Assembly (NCBI RefSeq): GCF_024055795.1
Contig: NZ_JAMXMY010000001.1
Coordinates: 186,001-250,000, forward strand
DNA from: Actinoallomurus purpureus
GTDB taxonomy: Bacteria > Actinomycetota > Actinomycetes > Streptosporangiales > Streptosporangiaceae
Reading direction: 5' to 3'
Length of the DNA stretch: 64,000 nucleotides
Numbering within the stretch: position 1 is the first letter of the stretch; every line of letters begins with the position of its first letter. The notes beneath the pieces were generated by a model. That model saw only the letters and a list, made by a program, of their open reading frames with translations. It was not told the origin of the DNA and searched no databases. Positions 34,687 through 43,640 of this stretch are shown here, piece by piece. Made by a program: the position numbers and the translations under genes.

Positions 34687-34971
34687 TTATGCCGAAGCCA
34701 CGACCTTTCCGGCCATGACCTGAGGAGGGTTGGGGAGCAGGGGCGCGAGGCTCTCCCGCACGAAGTCCGCCGCCCTCGAGACCGATTCCTCGGCACCGGC
34801 CTGGTCCTGGAAGACGCTGGTCGAGACCATGACTCCATTGCCGGCATCGACCCAGTAGTAGGCCACGAAGCCGGGGACCTGGCGCATGAGCGGCACGAAC
34901 CCTTCGTTCACCAGGCGTCCCGCCTCGGTCGGATCGGTCACTCCTTCATACCGCCGGACTGCTGCGTACAT
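34687..34971 (-). CDS. ABM-type (antibiotic biosynthesis monooxygenase fold) small protein
   Basis: This 94-aa dimeric alpha/beta-barrel-type protein has the pattern of ABM/EthD-like proteins: MYAAVRRYEGVTDPTEAGRL, FVPLMRQVPGFVAYYWVDAG, MVSTSVFQDQAGAEESVSRA. The ATG follows GAGGAGATCAGCC. Family members are cofactor-free oxygenases, haem-degrading enzymes or stress proteins; which applies is unknown. It is the first gene of a minus-strand unit with the TetR gene, and divergent from the nuclease gene across 105 bp. Confidence 0.75.
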   Translation of the reverse strand: MYAAVRRYEGVTDPTEAGRLVNEGFVPLMRQVPGFVAYYWVDAGNGVMVSTSVFQDQAGAEESVSRAADFVRESLAPLLPNPPQVMAGKVVASA

Positions 34972-35076
34972 GGCTGATCTCCTCGCGGGTTCCGGGTTCG
35001 TCCTCTGCTGAGACGCCGTACCCCGTACGACGCTCTACAGTCGCGTAGTGAAGCCGACGACAGTGAAGGGTGTGAC

Positions 35077-37743
35077 ATGGGGGGACTGCAGTCCGGGGGT
35101 GGAACGAGTGCGGTCGCCGCGTCGGCGCACGCCGGGTGCGAGCGATTCCGGCTGACCGATCCATTCATCACCCTCAGAACACGCAAGGCTCTGGCCGCCC
35201 GCATCGGCCACCCTGACACCAGCGCCGGGATTCCCGAGGCTCGGTGGACGCGGGCGATGACCTTCGAGAGCCTCGTGCACTCCGAACGTTTCGTCTCCGA
35301 GCTGCTCACCAAGACGGTCGGACAGCTCGACCTCGCTCGCCCGAAGGCCGTCCGCCGGCGCGACTGCCACGGCAGCGTCGCCGGCACGGTCACCGAACTC
35401 ACTCTGGCCCACCTCGAGGCGGAGTCCTCCGGTGAGGCGACCATGGTGACCGCGCTCGCCGTCCCGTACCTCGACCTCGAGAACGTCCCCGATGTGACCC
35501 CCGTCCAGCCTGACTTCGCGATCGTCTGTCCCCGGGAGGAGGACGGCCGGACCGTCGGCTCCTGGCTGATCATGGGCGACGCCAAGGACTACGAACGGAT
35601 CCGCTCGCGCATCGACGACGGCCGGATGCTCAAGGGCTTTCTGCAGGTCGCGCTGGGCGCCGAGTCCGTCGCCGCCTGGAGCAGACTGCCGATCGGCATG
35701 CGCGTGCACCGCTATGGAGCGCTGGCCGTACCGCGCAATGCCTTCTTGCAGCCCGAGGCCGTCGTGGAGTTGCTGGACGACCACCGGATCGAAGTCCACG
35801 CGAAGGCCGATGAACGGTTGAAGGCCAAGGCCGAACTCGGCGAGGGTTTCCCGGCGGAAGAGGAACTCGTCCCGTACGTCGCCCATCTGACCGCGAACTT
35901 CGACCCGCGCAGCTGCGTGACCTGCAACCTCTTCTCGTATTGCCGGGCGGAGCTGCGGAACTGCGACGACCCGCTCGCCGTCCTCACCGAGATCGGGATC
36001 GACCGTCTCAGACGTCCTGCCGTGGCGCGGCTCGTGTCCGGTGAGAGCGCCGACGGGCCTGCGCCGCGAAGCATCGTGAATCAGGTGCGCGCCACCGTCA
36101 GGGGCCTGCCGTCGTGGACCGGGCGCCTGCGCATCGACCCGTGCGGATTGCCGGGCACCGTCGATCTCGTCCTCGTGAAGTCGGACGCATCGGCTCTCGG
36201 AGTGCACGGCGTGGCCGTGCGGAAGGTAGGGACGGACGGGCGGACCGCCTGGGTTCGGCGGGTGTTCTCCGACCCGCAGTCCCCGCTCGCCCGCCGGGCG
36301 GTGATGCGGATCCTCGGCGCGGCCATCCGCGAGATCCGGGAGGCGGGCCTCGGACCGGTTCACCTGGTCATTCCGGACCGGCCGACCGCCGACCTGCTGG
36401 CCACCGCCGCGGACTCCCTGGCCGGGGTCGAACTCAGCCGTCTGCGCTGGCAGCATGACCTGGACAGCGGCCGCCCGGCCCTGACCTTCGACGGGGAGCC
36501 GGCCACGCTGTCGGAGCCGCTGCACGACGACGAGCGGCTCGCGGTCAGCTTCCTCCTGGAGGAGGACAGGGCCCGGGCCATGAGCCTGCGCACGCCCATC
36601 GTCGACGTGCGGGCCGTGCTCGCCACCCATGTGACGCCCGGCGGCCCGGCCGCCGACGCCGGCCGCCTGGACTACCTCCTCACCTGGGCCGAGGCCACCG
36701 ACCCGCTGGACCATCGCAAGGTCTCCGACGTCATCGCCCGGCAATCGGAGACCCCCGGCTCCCGGCTGTCCAACGTCGCCTCCGACGCGATCGACAAGGC
36801 GCGCCGCGAGGAGGACACGGCGGCGTACGAGGCGCTCGTCGACGCGGCCCTGGACTACCGCATCGAGGTGCTCGAAAGGGCGCAGCGGGTCCTCGACGGA
36901 CTGGGGATCTCCCGGCTGCGCGACGTGCACCGTGTCCTGGAAGCCGACGCGCAGGAGATCTGGGGCCGCCGTGTCGCACTGCAGGCCTCCGACCTCGTCC
37001 GCTTCTCTCGGATGTACTCGCACTGGCGCAACGCCCATGTCGACCTGCTGGACGCCGACCGCAAGTGCTTCGACCAGCTCACCTGCCTGGCCGACACCTC
37101 GGTCGCACGCGACAGGGCGACCGACGCCGGGATCCGCGAACTGGCCCTCGCGACCGTGATCGACCTTGACCCCATCCGGCTCGACGTGAAGTCACGGCGC
37201 CTGGTCGACGCGTCGGAGGTCGTCGCGCTGCACGTGGGCGACCGGGCTCTCGTCGAGCAGCCGAACACGACCTTCAAGATCCAGAAAGGCTCCTTCAAAC
37301 TCGGGCAGATGCCGATCGGGACGCTCAGGCGTCACGACGGCGTCGAGGGACTCGGCTGGGACCCCGCGGTCGTCCCCGACCTGGCGGTCGGCGACACTCT
37401 GATCCTGGCCGACGCCACCTGGTTCACGCAGTTCAAGACAGGTCATGAGATCGCTGTGAAGCGGCCGTCCCCGGACGACCGGTCCGCCCCGAAGGCCACC
37501 TGCACCCCGGACACCTACTCCGAGAACCCAGAAGAACACCAATGGTGCTGCCGGCCGCACACGGTCGTCGAGGCCGAATGGGCGGACACGCTCGCGGAGC
37601 GCCGATCCCGCGGTGAGCTCAACCCGGAGGTCTGGCCGCCGCTGGTCGACGAAGAGCGGTTCGACGTCAGACCGCATGAGATGGAACCGCTGCTCGCGCC
37701 CACGCCCACCCCCGGCGATCTGACCATCGACGACCTGGACTGA
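35077..37743 (+). CDS. Cas4/AddB-like Fe-S PD-(D/E)XK nuclease, large two-domain protein
   Basis: This 888-aa protein has a nuclease core with PDFAIVCPREE (near residue 147) and GDAKDYERI (near 167, the D-x-K motif), then LKGFLQVALGA with a QxxxY-like helix. One cysteine near residue 97 (RRDCHGS) and CVTCNLFSYC near 280-289 form the C-Xn-C-X2-C-X5-C Fe-S signature of Cas4, AddB and Dna2 nucleases. The rest (residues ~330-888) is unassigned. Its C-terminus has a second cysteine group (CTPDTYSENPEEHQWCCRPH). The ATG follows GAAGGGTGTGAC. The helicase gene begins 7 bp after its stop, so the two should form one machine that cuts and unwinds DNA. Confidence 0.8.
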   Translation: MGGLQSGGGTSAVAASAHAGCERFRLTDPFITLRTRKALAARIGHPDTSAGIPEARWTRAMTFESLVHSERFVSELLTKTVGQLDLARPKAVRRRDCHGSVAGTVTELTLAHLEAESSGEATMVTALAVPYLDLENVPDVTPVQPDFAIVCPREEDGRTVGSWLIMGDAKDYERIRSRIDDGRMLKGFLQVALGAESVAAWSRLPIGMRVHRYGALAVPRNAFLQPEAVVELLDDHRIEVHAKADERLKAKAELGEGFPAEEELVPYVAHLTANFDPRSCVTCNLFSYCRAELRNCDDPLAVLTEIGIDRLRRPAVARLVSGESADGPAPRSIVNQVRATVRGLPSWTGRLRIDPCGLPGTVDLVLVKSDASALGVHGVAVRKVGTDGRTAWVRRVFSDPQSPLARRAVMRILGAAIREIREAGLGPVHLVIPDRPTADLLATAADSLAGVELSRLRWQHDLDSGRPALTFDGEPATLSEPLHDDERLAVSFLLEEDRARAMSLRTPIVDVRAVLATHVTPGGPAADAGRLDYLLTWAEATDPLDHRKVSDVIARQSETPGSRLSNVASDAIDKARREEDTAAYEALVDAALDYRIEVLERAQRVLDGLGISRLRDVHRVLEADAQEIWGRRVALQASDLVRFSRMYSHWRNAHVDLLDADRKCFDQLTCLADTSVARDRATDAGIRELALATVIDLDPIRLDVKSRRLVDASEVVALHVGDRALVEQPNTTFKIQKGSFKLGQMPIGTLRRHDGVEGLGWDPAVVPDLAVGDTLILADATWFTQFKTGHEIAVKRPSPDDRSAPKATCTPDTYSENPEEHQWCCRPHTVVEAEWADTLAERRSRGELNPEVWPPLVDEERFDVRPHEMEPLLAPTPTPGDLTIDDLD

Positions 37744-37749
37744 ACGGCA

Positions 37750-39252
37750 ATGACGATCACCTTCTCGGCCCCCGCCGCACCGCCTGAGGACGCGCTCCAC
37801 CACGAGTCCGCGGCCGAAGGGAACATCGAGGCCGCGCAGCGAGCCATCTCCGCACTCTTGTCGGCCCTCGAGGGCGCCGCCGGCTACGACAGGATCCTGC
37901 TGCGCGCCGCCGCCGGCGCCGGAAAGTCCTACGCGCTCGTGCGCATGGTCCGAGAAGCCCTGGCCCATGAGAACTGCACCCGGGTGGGCGTCACCGCCTT
38001 CGCGAACAAGCAGGTGTTCCCGCTCGCCGGCGAGCTGGGAAAAGAGCTGGGCGCCTCCCAAGTCTGCCTGTTCGTGGCCAAGGACCGGCTGCCCGAGGTG
38101 CCGCAGGACGTGCTCGACCACGTCTCCGTCGCGGCCTCCGCCGGTGGCATCCCCGACACGTGCGCCGTCGTCCTGGGAACCTCGCACAAGATGGGCGCGT
38201 GGGGGGAGCCACAGCGGTTGCTCGACCGCCTCGGTCCTGCGGCCAACGCCACGCTGCCGTTCGACGTCCTGTTCGTCGACGAGGCGTGGCAGCTCCCCCT
38301 CCACCGCTATGCGACGGTCCAAGGGCTGGCTCCGCTGTCCGTCGGCGTCGGCGACGTCGGCCAGCTGCCCCCGATCGATCCCGGCCAGAACCCCTGGCGC
38401 GGCGACCCCGGCTACAACCCCTACCGCGCCTGGCCGACCGCCTACGAGAACGACGAGAGGACCTTCGCCGTCGACCTCCCCGCGGTATGGCGCCCGACGG
38501 CCGCTCAGCTTCCCCTCTGGCGGGCCTTCTACGGCGACTGGGACCGGCTGGACTGCGTGGCAGCCCCGGGCGACCGGGCCATCGAGCTGCCGGCCCTGAC
38601 CGGATCCGCCGCCGAGGTCTGGACGTCCGTCGCCACTGGTACTCCGACCCTGCTCGAGGTCGACGGCCTCCCCGACCCCGAGGCGCCGGACATCGACCCG
38701 GACCTGCTCGGCGTGGTCGAGGATCTGCTCGTACCCCTCCTCGAGAGCGAGTTCGCGATCACCCGCCGACGGTACGACGGCGTCGGCAGGCCCCTGAATG
38801 AGGAACGGATCACCTCCAACGCACCGTCCGGGGACCCCCTGATCGTCGTCCTCGCCACGCGCAACCAAGCCGTGGACGACGCGACCGCGATGGTCGAACG
38901 CCTTACGGACAAGTACGACCTACCGGCGGGCGTGATCCTCGCGTCGACCGTCGACTCCTGGCAGGGCCAGACCAACGCCATCACGGTCGCCGTCCACCCG
39001 CTCTCCGGAGCCGACCAGCTCGACGAGTTCAACTCGGCTTTCGGTCGACTCGCCGTCACCTGCACCCGTGCCACCCATGGACTGCTGATGGTGGCCCGAG
39101 CCGGCCTCGACGACCTGCTGGGCGAGGCTCCGGCAAGAGCTGGAACGCCTCTCGGCGAGCCCGGAAGCCGATCGCTTCCCCGCCAGACCCACCAACGGAT
39201 CCTCACGACATTCAGCCGCGCGACGTTGAAGCTCGGCCCTGCGTCACCCTGA
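37750..39252 (+). CDS. SF1 (UvrD/RecD/Dna2-like) helicase partner of the Fe-S nuclease
   Basis: This 500-aa protein has Walker A AAAGAGKSYALV near residue 55, Walker B VLFVDEAWQLP near 175, motif III VGDVGQLPPID near 200, and motifs V/VI TVDSWQGQTNAITVAVHPLS and FGRLAVTCTRATHGLLMVAR near 400-450. It is compact for SF1, with few accessory insertions. Dna2 and the bacterial TM0106-type proteins carry nuclease and helicase on one chain; here they are split over two coupled genes. The role may be double-strand-break processing or phage defence. Confidence 0.88.
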   Translation: MTITFSAPAAPPEDALHHESAAEGNIEAAQRAISALLSALEGAAGYDRILLRAAAGAGKSYALVRMVREALAHENCTRVGVTAFANKQVFPLAGELGKELGASQVCLFVAKDRLPEVPQDVLDHVSVAASAGGIPDTCAVVLGTSHKMGAWGEPQRLLDRLGPAANATLPFDVLFVDEAWQLPLHRYATVQGLAPLSVGVGDVGQLPPIDPGQNPWRGDPGYNPYRAWPTAYENDERTFAVDLPAVWRPTAAQLPLWRAFYGDWDRLDCVAAPGDRAIELPALTGSAAEVWTSVATGTPTLLEVDGLPDPEAPDIDPDLLGVVEDLLVPLLESEFAITRRRYDGVGRPLNEERITSNAPSGDPLIVVLATRNQAVDDATAMVERLTDKYDLPAGVILASTVDSWQGQTNAITVAVHPLSGADQLDEFNSAFGRLAVTCTRATHGLLMVARAGLDDLLGEAPARAGTPLGEPGSRSLPRQTHQRILTTFSRATLKLGPASP

Positions 39253-39268
39253 ATACGGAACGGTCACA

Positions 39269-40315
39269 TCATCGCCGACGACGGGTTCCATCGGCCGGAG
39301 GGCCCACGCGCTGACGAGCAGCGGATGGGAGCGTATGGCATGCCAGGTCCCTGGTAGGGAGCGTTCCGGTCTCCAGATAGGCGTTCACCCTCGCGTCGAC
39401 GCAGGCGTTGCCGTACTCGCCGTAAATTCCGTGGGCGATGACTTCGCGCAGGGTGAGCAGGCGGGTGCCGGTCATCAGGCGGTGCAGTGCCTGGGCACCT
39501 CGGTAGGTGGTGGCGGTGTCGCCAGTGGCGGAGACGATCAGCGCCGTGGCCCGATTGGCGATCCTGGTCGGTTGCTCGCGTGGCGGTTCGGGCCAGAAGG
39601 CACAAGGGCCGATGTTGTTGGTGATCGGCCCGAAGAGGGGGTGGCGCCGCCGGCTGCGCTGGATGTCGTCCCAGTAGACCTCGGCGTCGTGTGGGGCGGC
39701 ACGGTCGCCACAGATGATCGCGGCCGCCGGGCTGACGAGGTGCGAGTTCGCGCCGCTCAGGATGAACTGCAGAGACGCCTCCAGCTCCGGGGTCGGGGCG
39801 ACAGTGGCCCCGCTCATCGCCTTGTCCAGCACTTTCACGGTCGACGCGAACGCGGCGCGCGCCTGGTCATGGTCGTTGCCGACGCCGCCGTAGACCAGGT
39901 AGGGGACCACGTGCTCGTCGAGCGTGTACGAGCCGACGCGCAGCGGACGCGCCGATGACGCCTGAACGATCCGCCATACGGTGGCGAGCACCGCGCGCCG
40001 GGTACGACCCAGGCCGTAGTCGTGGTGCCGTGCCGCGGTCCAGGAGGCCCAGGCGCGCAGGGCTCGTTCCAAGGCGGGTTCGCTGCCGATCAGCCGGGGG
40101 CCCAATCGGCGTGGATCACCGGCGCTGTCGAGCACCATCCGATCCGTCCGCCCAGGGAACATCTGCGCATAAACGGCACCGAGGTAGGCGCCGTAGGAAT
40201 AGCCGAGATAGGAGATTCGGCGCTCGCCCAGCACGGCGCGGACGATGTCCATGTCCCGGGCGGTGTTACGGGTGGTGGCGTACGGCAGCACATCGCCGTT
40301 CCGATGCCTGGTCAG
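39269..40315 (-). pseudogene. TAP-type alpha/beta hydrolase (tripeptidyl-aminopeptidase-like), N-terminus lost
   Basis: About 348 codons. Sense begins at LTRHRNGDVLPYATTRNTAR, with the nucleophile elbow LGYSYGAYLGAVYA, an acid region in SATGDTATTYRGAQALH, and the C-terminal TAP_C pattern VIAHGIYGEYGNACVDARVN with the catalytic His. The first 120 or so residues, including the signal peptide and oxyanion strand, are absent. The frame continues upstream only as antisense-like sequence within the M48 gene, whose stop is at 40312-40314. A deletion has therefore fused the hydrolase body to the end of the neighbouring gene. An internal ATG could give a shorter product, but without the signal. Confidence 0.75.
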
Positions 40316-42696
40316 CCGATCCAGATCCGGTAAGCCCCGGGCGCCTCGGCGGCCGCTCCGAGGACGATCGCGGCGGCGAGTACGGTCAAGACGGCAGCAG
40401 TGATCGTACGGCTCAGCCTGCCCTGGGCGGCGGGGTGGGGTTCGGTGTCCTCTGGCGTGCGGCGGCGCCGGAGTAGCGCACCGGCGCAAGCGCCGACGAG
40501 TGCGGCTGCCATCGCGGCCACCGTGCCCTTGACGAGGATGATGTGCAGGGTGTCGGCGGCGAATCCGGGTTCGGGCCACCGGAGGCACGCCCGTGCCGGG
40601 GTGCCGTACAGGCCGGTGCACCGGGCGAGCGGATACAGGCCCAGCTCGATGACGGTCTCCGCGAGCAGACCGGTGATGAGGACCGAGAGCGGTATCAGCA
40701 CCGGCCGGTGCCGGCGGGCGCGCCCGGCGACGGCTGCGGCGACCGCGGCCTGGGCCAGGACGGCCACGGCGATGAAGCTGTTGTAGAGGGAGTACTTGAA
40801 GCCGGAGGTGCCGCGCACCTCGACGGGAACCTGTGCCTTCAGTGCGTGCACGAGGAGGGCGCCGGCCGGCGCGACCCCGACGGCGCCGAGGAGCCCGGCC
40901 AGGACCGTGTACCGGATGCGGTAGGGGTGTGCGCCGGCCGGTGGGGGAGACGTTCGCCGGCGTGCCGCGACGAGCGGCACGAGCCACAGCACGGCCAGGG
41001 CGGGCAGCGTCAACGCGTTGTAGATCAGATAGACGAAGGGCACGTACTGCAGTTCGGCCCAGTGGAGCAGGCTCGCATACCACGCCGGCGAGCTCGGCTG
41101 TCCCGGTTGGAGTTCGTCGCCGAAGAGCCACTGCAGCAGCCCGCCGTTGTCGTGGAAGGCGTTCCATACTCCGAACCACGGTGTGCTCGCGGCGGTGGCG
41201 GCGGTGACCACGGCGGGCAGCGTCCATCGGCCGGTGTGCCCGGCCGAGTCCAGCACCGAACGAGCCACCGACGCCGCCCAGGCGGCGATCACGAGGGTGC
41301 CGATGAGCAGGAGCAGCGCCTCGACGAGCGGCTGCCACACGCCGGCCGAGGCCAGTTGTGTCCACTGGGTGTAGACCGACAGCCAGGCCAGTTGCTCACC
41401 GAGCAGGAACCCCCCGACCAGCACGACCGGCATGGGCACCAGCGCGCGCAGGGCCAGACGAGAGTCCAGGCGGGCGGTGGTCCGCCATATCGCCACCACC
41501 AGCGGCCCGGTCAGACCGGGCACGCACACCATCCCGGTCGCCACGAAACCCGTGACGGCCGGCGTGGGTACCGCCAGGCTGACGACATAGCGCAGGTTCA
41601 CGGCGATCATCGCGGTGGCCATGCCGGCGACGAACAACGGCCACGACTTCGGCGTGAGCGTGTCCCCGGGGTCCGTCAACGCCCGGAGGCGCCGTTCACG
41701 GGTCGGGTGGGTCCCGGTCAGCGCCGACCACCGCGCCGTCGGTCGCAGCGCCTGCACGACGTCGCGCAGCGCACCGCCGTGGCGCGCGCCGGCGTCCGCC
41801 GCGACGCGGGCATCCGCGTGGATCTCCCTGACCCGCAGGATCGCGTTGCGGGTCAGGTAGCCCAGGCCGGTGAGCAGCAGCAGCGCCACCGCGAGGGTGA
41901 TCGGCGAGGCGATGCCGGGGTCGCGCCATCGAAGCGGTGAGCGCAGCAGCCAGGGGTCGAGTGTGACCGCGACCATCGGCACCAGCGCGACGGCGACGAA
42001 CGACCACCAGATCGACATCGTCAGGTACGTGATGTCCACGTCACGGTTGCGCAGATGGGCCAGCTCGTGCATCACCACGGCCCCGAACTTCGCCCGGTCT
42101 CGGCCGAACGTGGTGACCAGACCGGCGTTCAACTGCACGTGGCGCCGCCCGTACCGGCCGAAGGCCAGCCCGCTGGACGTCCGTGCGTACGGTGCGATCA
42201 GGAACGACGGCCTGAAGTCCAGCTCCGCCTGCCGGGTCAGGTCCTCCAGGTAGGCCGCCAGTTCGGGCGCGTCATCAGCGCTGATCGGGCTCAGTCTGCG
42301 CCGGCGGATGAACCAGTGCGGATAGACCCAGTAGATCAGCGCGGCGAGACCGAACACCAGCACGGTGCCATAGACGGCCCACGACACCTGCTCACGGTAG
42401 ACGGGCTGAAGGCACCGCCCGAGCCGAACCGATGCGTCACCGAGCCGGCCGAGGTCGGCGGCCGTGACGGGACGGCGCCCCAGCAGCGACTCCCTGGCCA
42501 GGCAGGTCCTCATGGCCTTCGCCATCCGGTCGCCGTGCGGGGGCACGACGGACCACAGGGACATGAAGATGATTGATCCGGTGACCAGGACGGTCACCAC
42601 CAGGAGCGCGAACAGGACCGTCGTGCCGGCGGGCCTGCGACGCGAGTCCCTTGCTAATCCGGCGTGCGACCCGGATCCGGCGACCGTGGCGGTCAC
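40312..42696 (-). CDS. Membrane M48-family (HtpX/Ste24-like) metalloprotease
   Basis: This 794-aa protein has roughly a dozen hydrophobic segments. HELAHLRNRD near residue 208 gives the HExxH zinc site, and REIHADARVAADAG near 300 supplies the third ligand. The N-terminal lumenal loop has three cysteines around RTCLARES and GRCLQPVYRE. The large C-terminal membrane part (residues ~350-794) exceeds the usual M48 size. The GTG at 42696 overlaps the stop of the preceding gene by 4 bp (GTGA). It probably cleaves membrane or exported proteins, as HtpX does; targets are unknown. Confidence 0.85.
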   Translation of the reverse strand: MTATVAGSGSHAGLARDSRRRPAGTTVLFALLVVTVLVTGSIIFMSLWSVVPPHGDRMAKAMRTCLARESLLGRRPVTAADLGRLGDASVRLGRCLQPVYREQVSWAVYGTVLVFGLAALIYWVYPHWFIRRRRLSPISADDAPELAAYLEDLTRQAELDFRPSFLIAPYARTSSGLAFGRYGRRHVQLNAGLVTTFGRDRAKFGAVVMHELAHLRNRDVDITYLTMSIWWSFVAVALVPMVAVTLDPWLLRSPLRWRDPGIASPITLAVALLLLTGLGYLTRNAILRVREIHADARVAADAGARHGGALRDVVQALRPTARWSALTGTHPTRERRLRALTDPGDTLTPKSWPLFVAGMATAMIAVNLRYVVSLAVPTPAVTGFVATGMVCVPGLTGPLVVAIWRTTARLDSRLALRALVPMPVVLVGGFLLGEQLAWLSVYTQWTQLASAGVWQPLVEALLLLIGTLVIAAWAASVARSVLDSAGHTGRWTLPAVVTAATAASTPWFGVWNAFHDNGGLLQWLFGDELQPGQPSSPAWYASLLHWAELQYVPFVYLIYNALTLPALAVLWLVPLVAARRRTSPPPAGAHPYRIRYTVLAGLLGAVGVAPAGALLVHALKAQVPVEVRGTSGFKYSLYNSFIAVAVLAQAAVAAAVAGRARRHRPVLIPLSVLITGLLAETVIELGLYPLARCTGLYGTPARACLRWPEPGFAADTLHIILVKGTVAAMAAALVGACAGALLRRRRTPEDTEPHPAAQGRLSRTITAAVLTVLAAAIVLGAAAEAPGAYRIWIG

Positions 42697-43199
42697 CGCG
42701 GTTCCGGGGTCTTCGGCCGTTGCCCGGCACCGACGACCGCGTCCGCCATGATCTGCGCCGTGTCCGCATCCCCACCGCAGCGCGACACCACGTCGACGAC
42801 GATCTCGCGAACCCGCGCCCACTGCTCGGCGGTCAGCTCCACCGGCCGCTCCTCCGGATGGTCGGCCGCGCCACGTGCACCGAACAGCCGCCGGACCGCC
42901 GAACCGCTCTTCACCACCGCGGGCCGGATCGCCTCTTCGAACAGATACCGCGTCACCTCGGTCGCCACCGCGAGGGCCACAGGGGTGACCAGTACGACGA
43001 CCTCGGCCTCGCCGATCTGCAGCGGCCCCCGGTCACGGTCACCGGCCAGGGAACGGGCGGGATCAGCGAAGTACGCCTCGCTCACCGCCCGGAATGTCGG
43101 CAGCTCCGCCGGCGCCACCTCCGCGACGACGACCCTGGCGATATCGGTGACCAGCGTCCGATCAATGCCAGCACTCAACCCCGGCCTCCCCGTATTCAC
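42693..43199 (-). CDS. Hypothetical protein coupled to the M48 protease
   Basis: This 168-aa protein is mostly helical, with no signal or membrane segment. The middle contains GPLQIGEAEVVVLVTPVALA and a C-terminal helix ELTAEQWARVREIVVDVVSR. I do not recognise the family. Its last codon overlaps the protease start, which argues that the two act together, for example as a cytosolic regulator or adaptor of the protease (inference). The ATG at 43199 is the first start in frame. Confidence 0.65.
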   Translation of the reverse strand: MNTGRPGLSAGIDRTLVTDIARVVVAEVAPAELPTFRAVSEAYFADPARSLAGDRDRGPLQIGEAEVVVLVTPVALAVATEVTRYLFEEAIRPAVVKSGSAVRRLFGARGAADHPEERPVELTAEQWARVREIVVDVVSRCGGDADTAQIMADAVVGAGQRPKTPEPR

Positions 43200-43640
43200 G
43201 GCACTCTTCCCCCGATGCCATGCCCATAGTGGTCAGATCGTCGCGGTCCCGCCAGCGATACCGCAGAAAAGCATGACCGCACCGCGCCCGAAGCCGATGA
43301 GCACCGCGTCGCCGTCACCGCCGGCCGCCAGGTGCACTGAGTACGGGCGACACGGGCCGGACGGGGTCGGGCTGCGGCAGGCGGCCCGGAAGCTGCCAGT
43401 CGAAAAGGCGGCGACAGTGGCATGGATGCGTCCGAAGCGGCCGCTCGAGATCCCTTGTAAACCCGAAACACGGACTTTTGACGTCAGAAGACGGCCGTTT
43501 CACCATCGTCGAATGACGTCCACCGCCGGCCTGATTGCGGTCGTAGAGGTTAACGAGGAATGCGCTAAAAGTCCAGAATATACAGGCGTGGGACTCGCGT
43601 GCTATTTCTGTACCAACGGCGGGGAATCTTTGGAGATGCG
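43200..43640. promoter_or_regulatory. Divergent region upstream of the giant operon
   Basis: This 441-bp region separates the M48 unit from the giant + strand operon. Its right part (about 43530-43600) is distinctly AT-richer, with gaatatacagg and taaaagtcc, and is the likely promoter. Short minus-strand frames here have Arg/Ala/Pro-rich low-complexity sequence and are not accepted as genes. Confidence 0.4.

Noticed and set aside
35035-38868. Long minus-strand frames opposite the nuclease and helicase genes
   Set aside because: Low-complexity antisense readings without motifs; the + strand shows complete helicase and nuclease motifs.
43196-43471. 91-codon minus-strand frame upstream of the M48 unit
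   Set aside because: Random-looking Ala/Arg/Ser sequence without a ribosome site; region is better read as a promoter gap.
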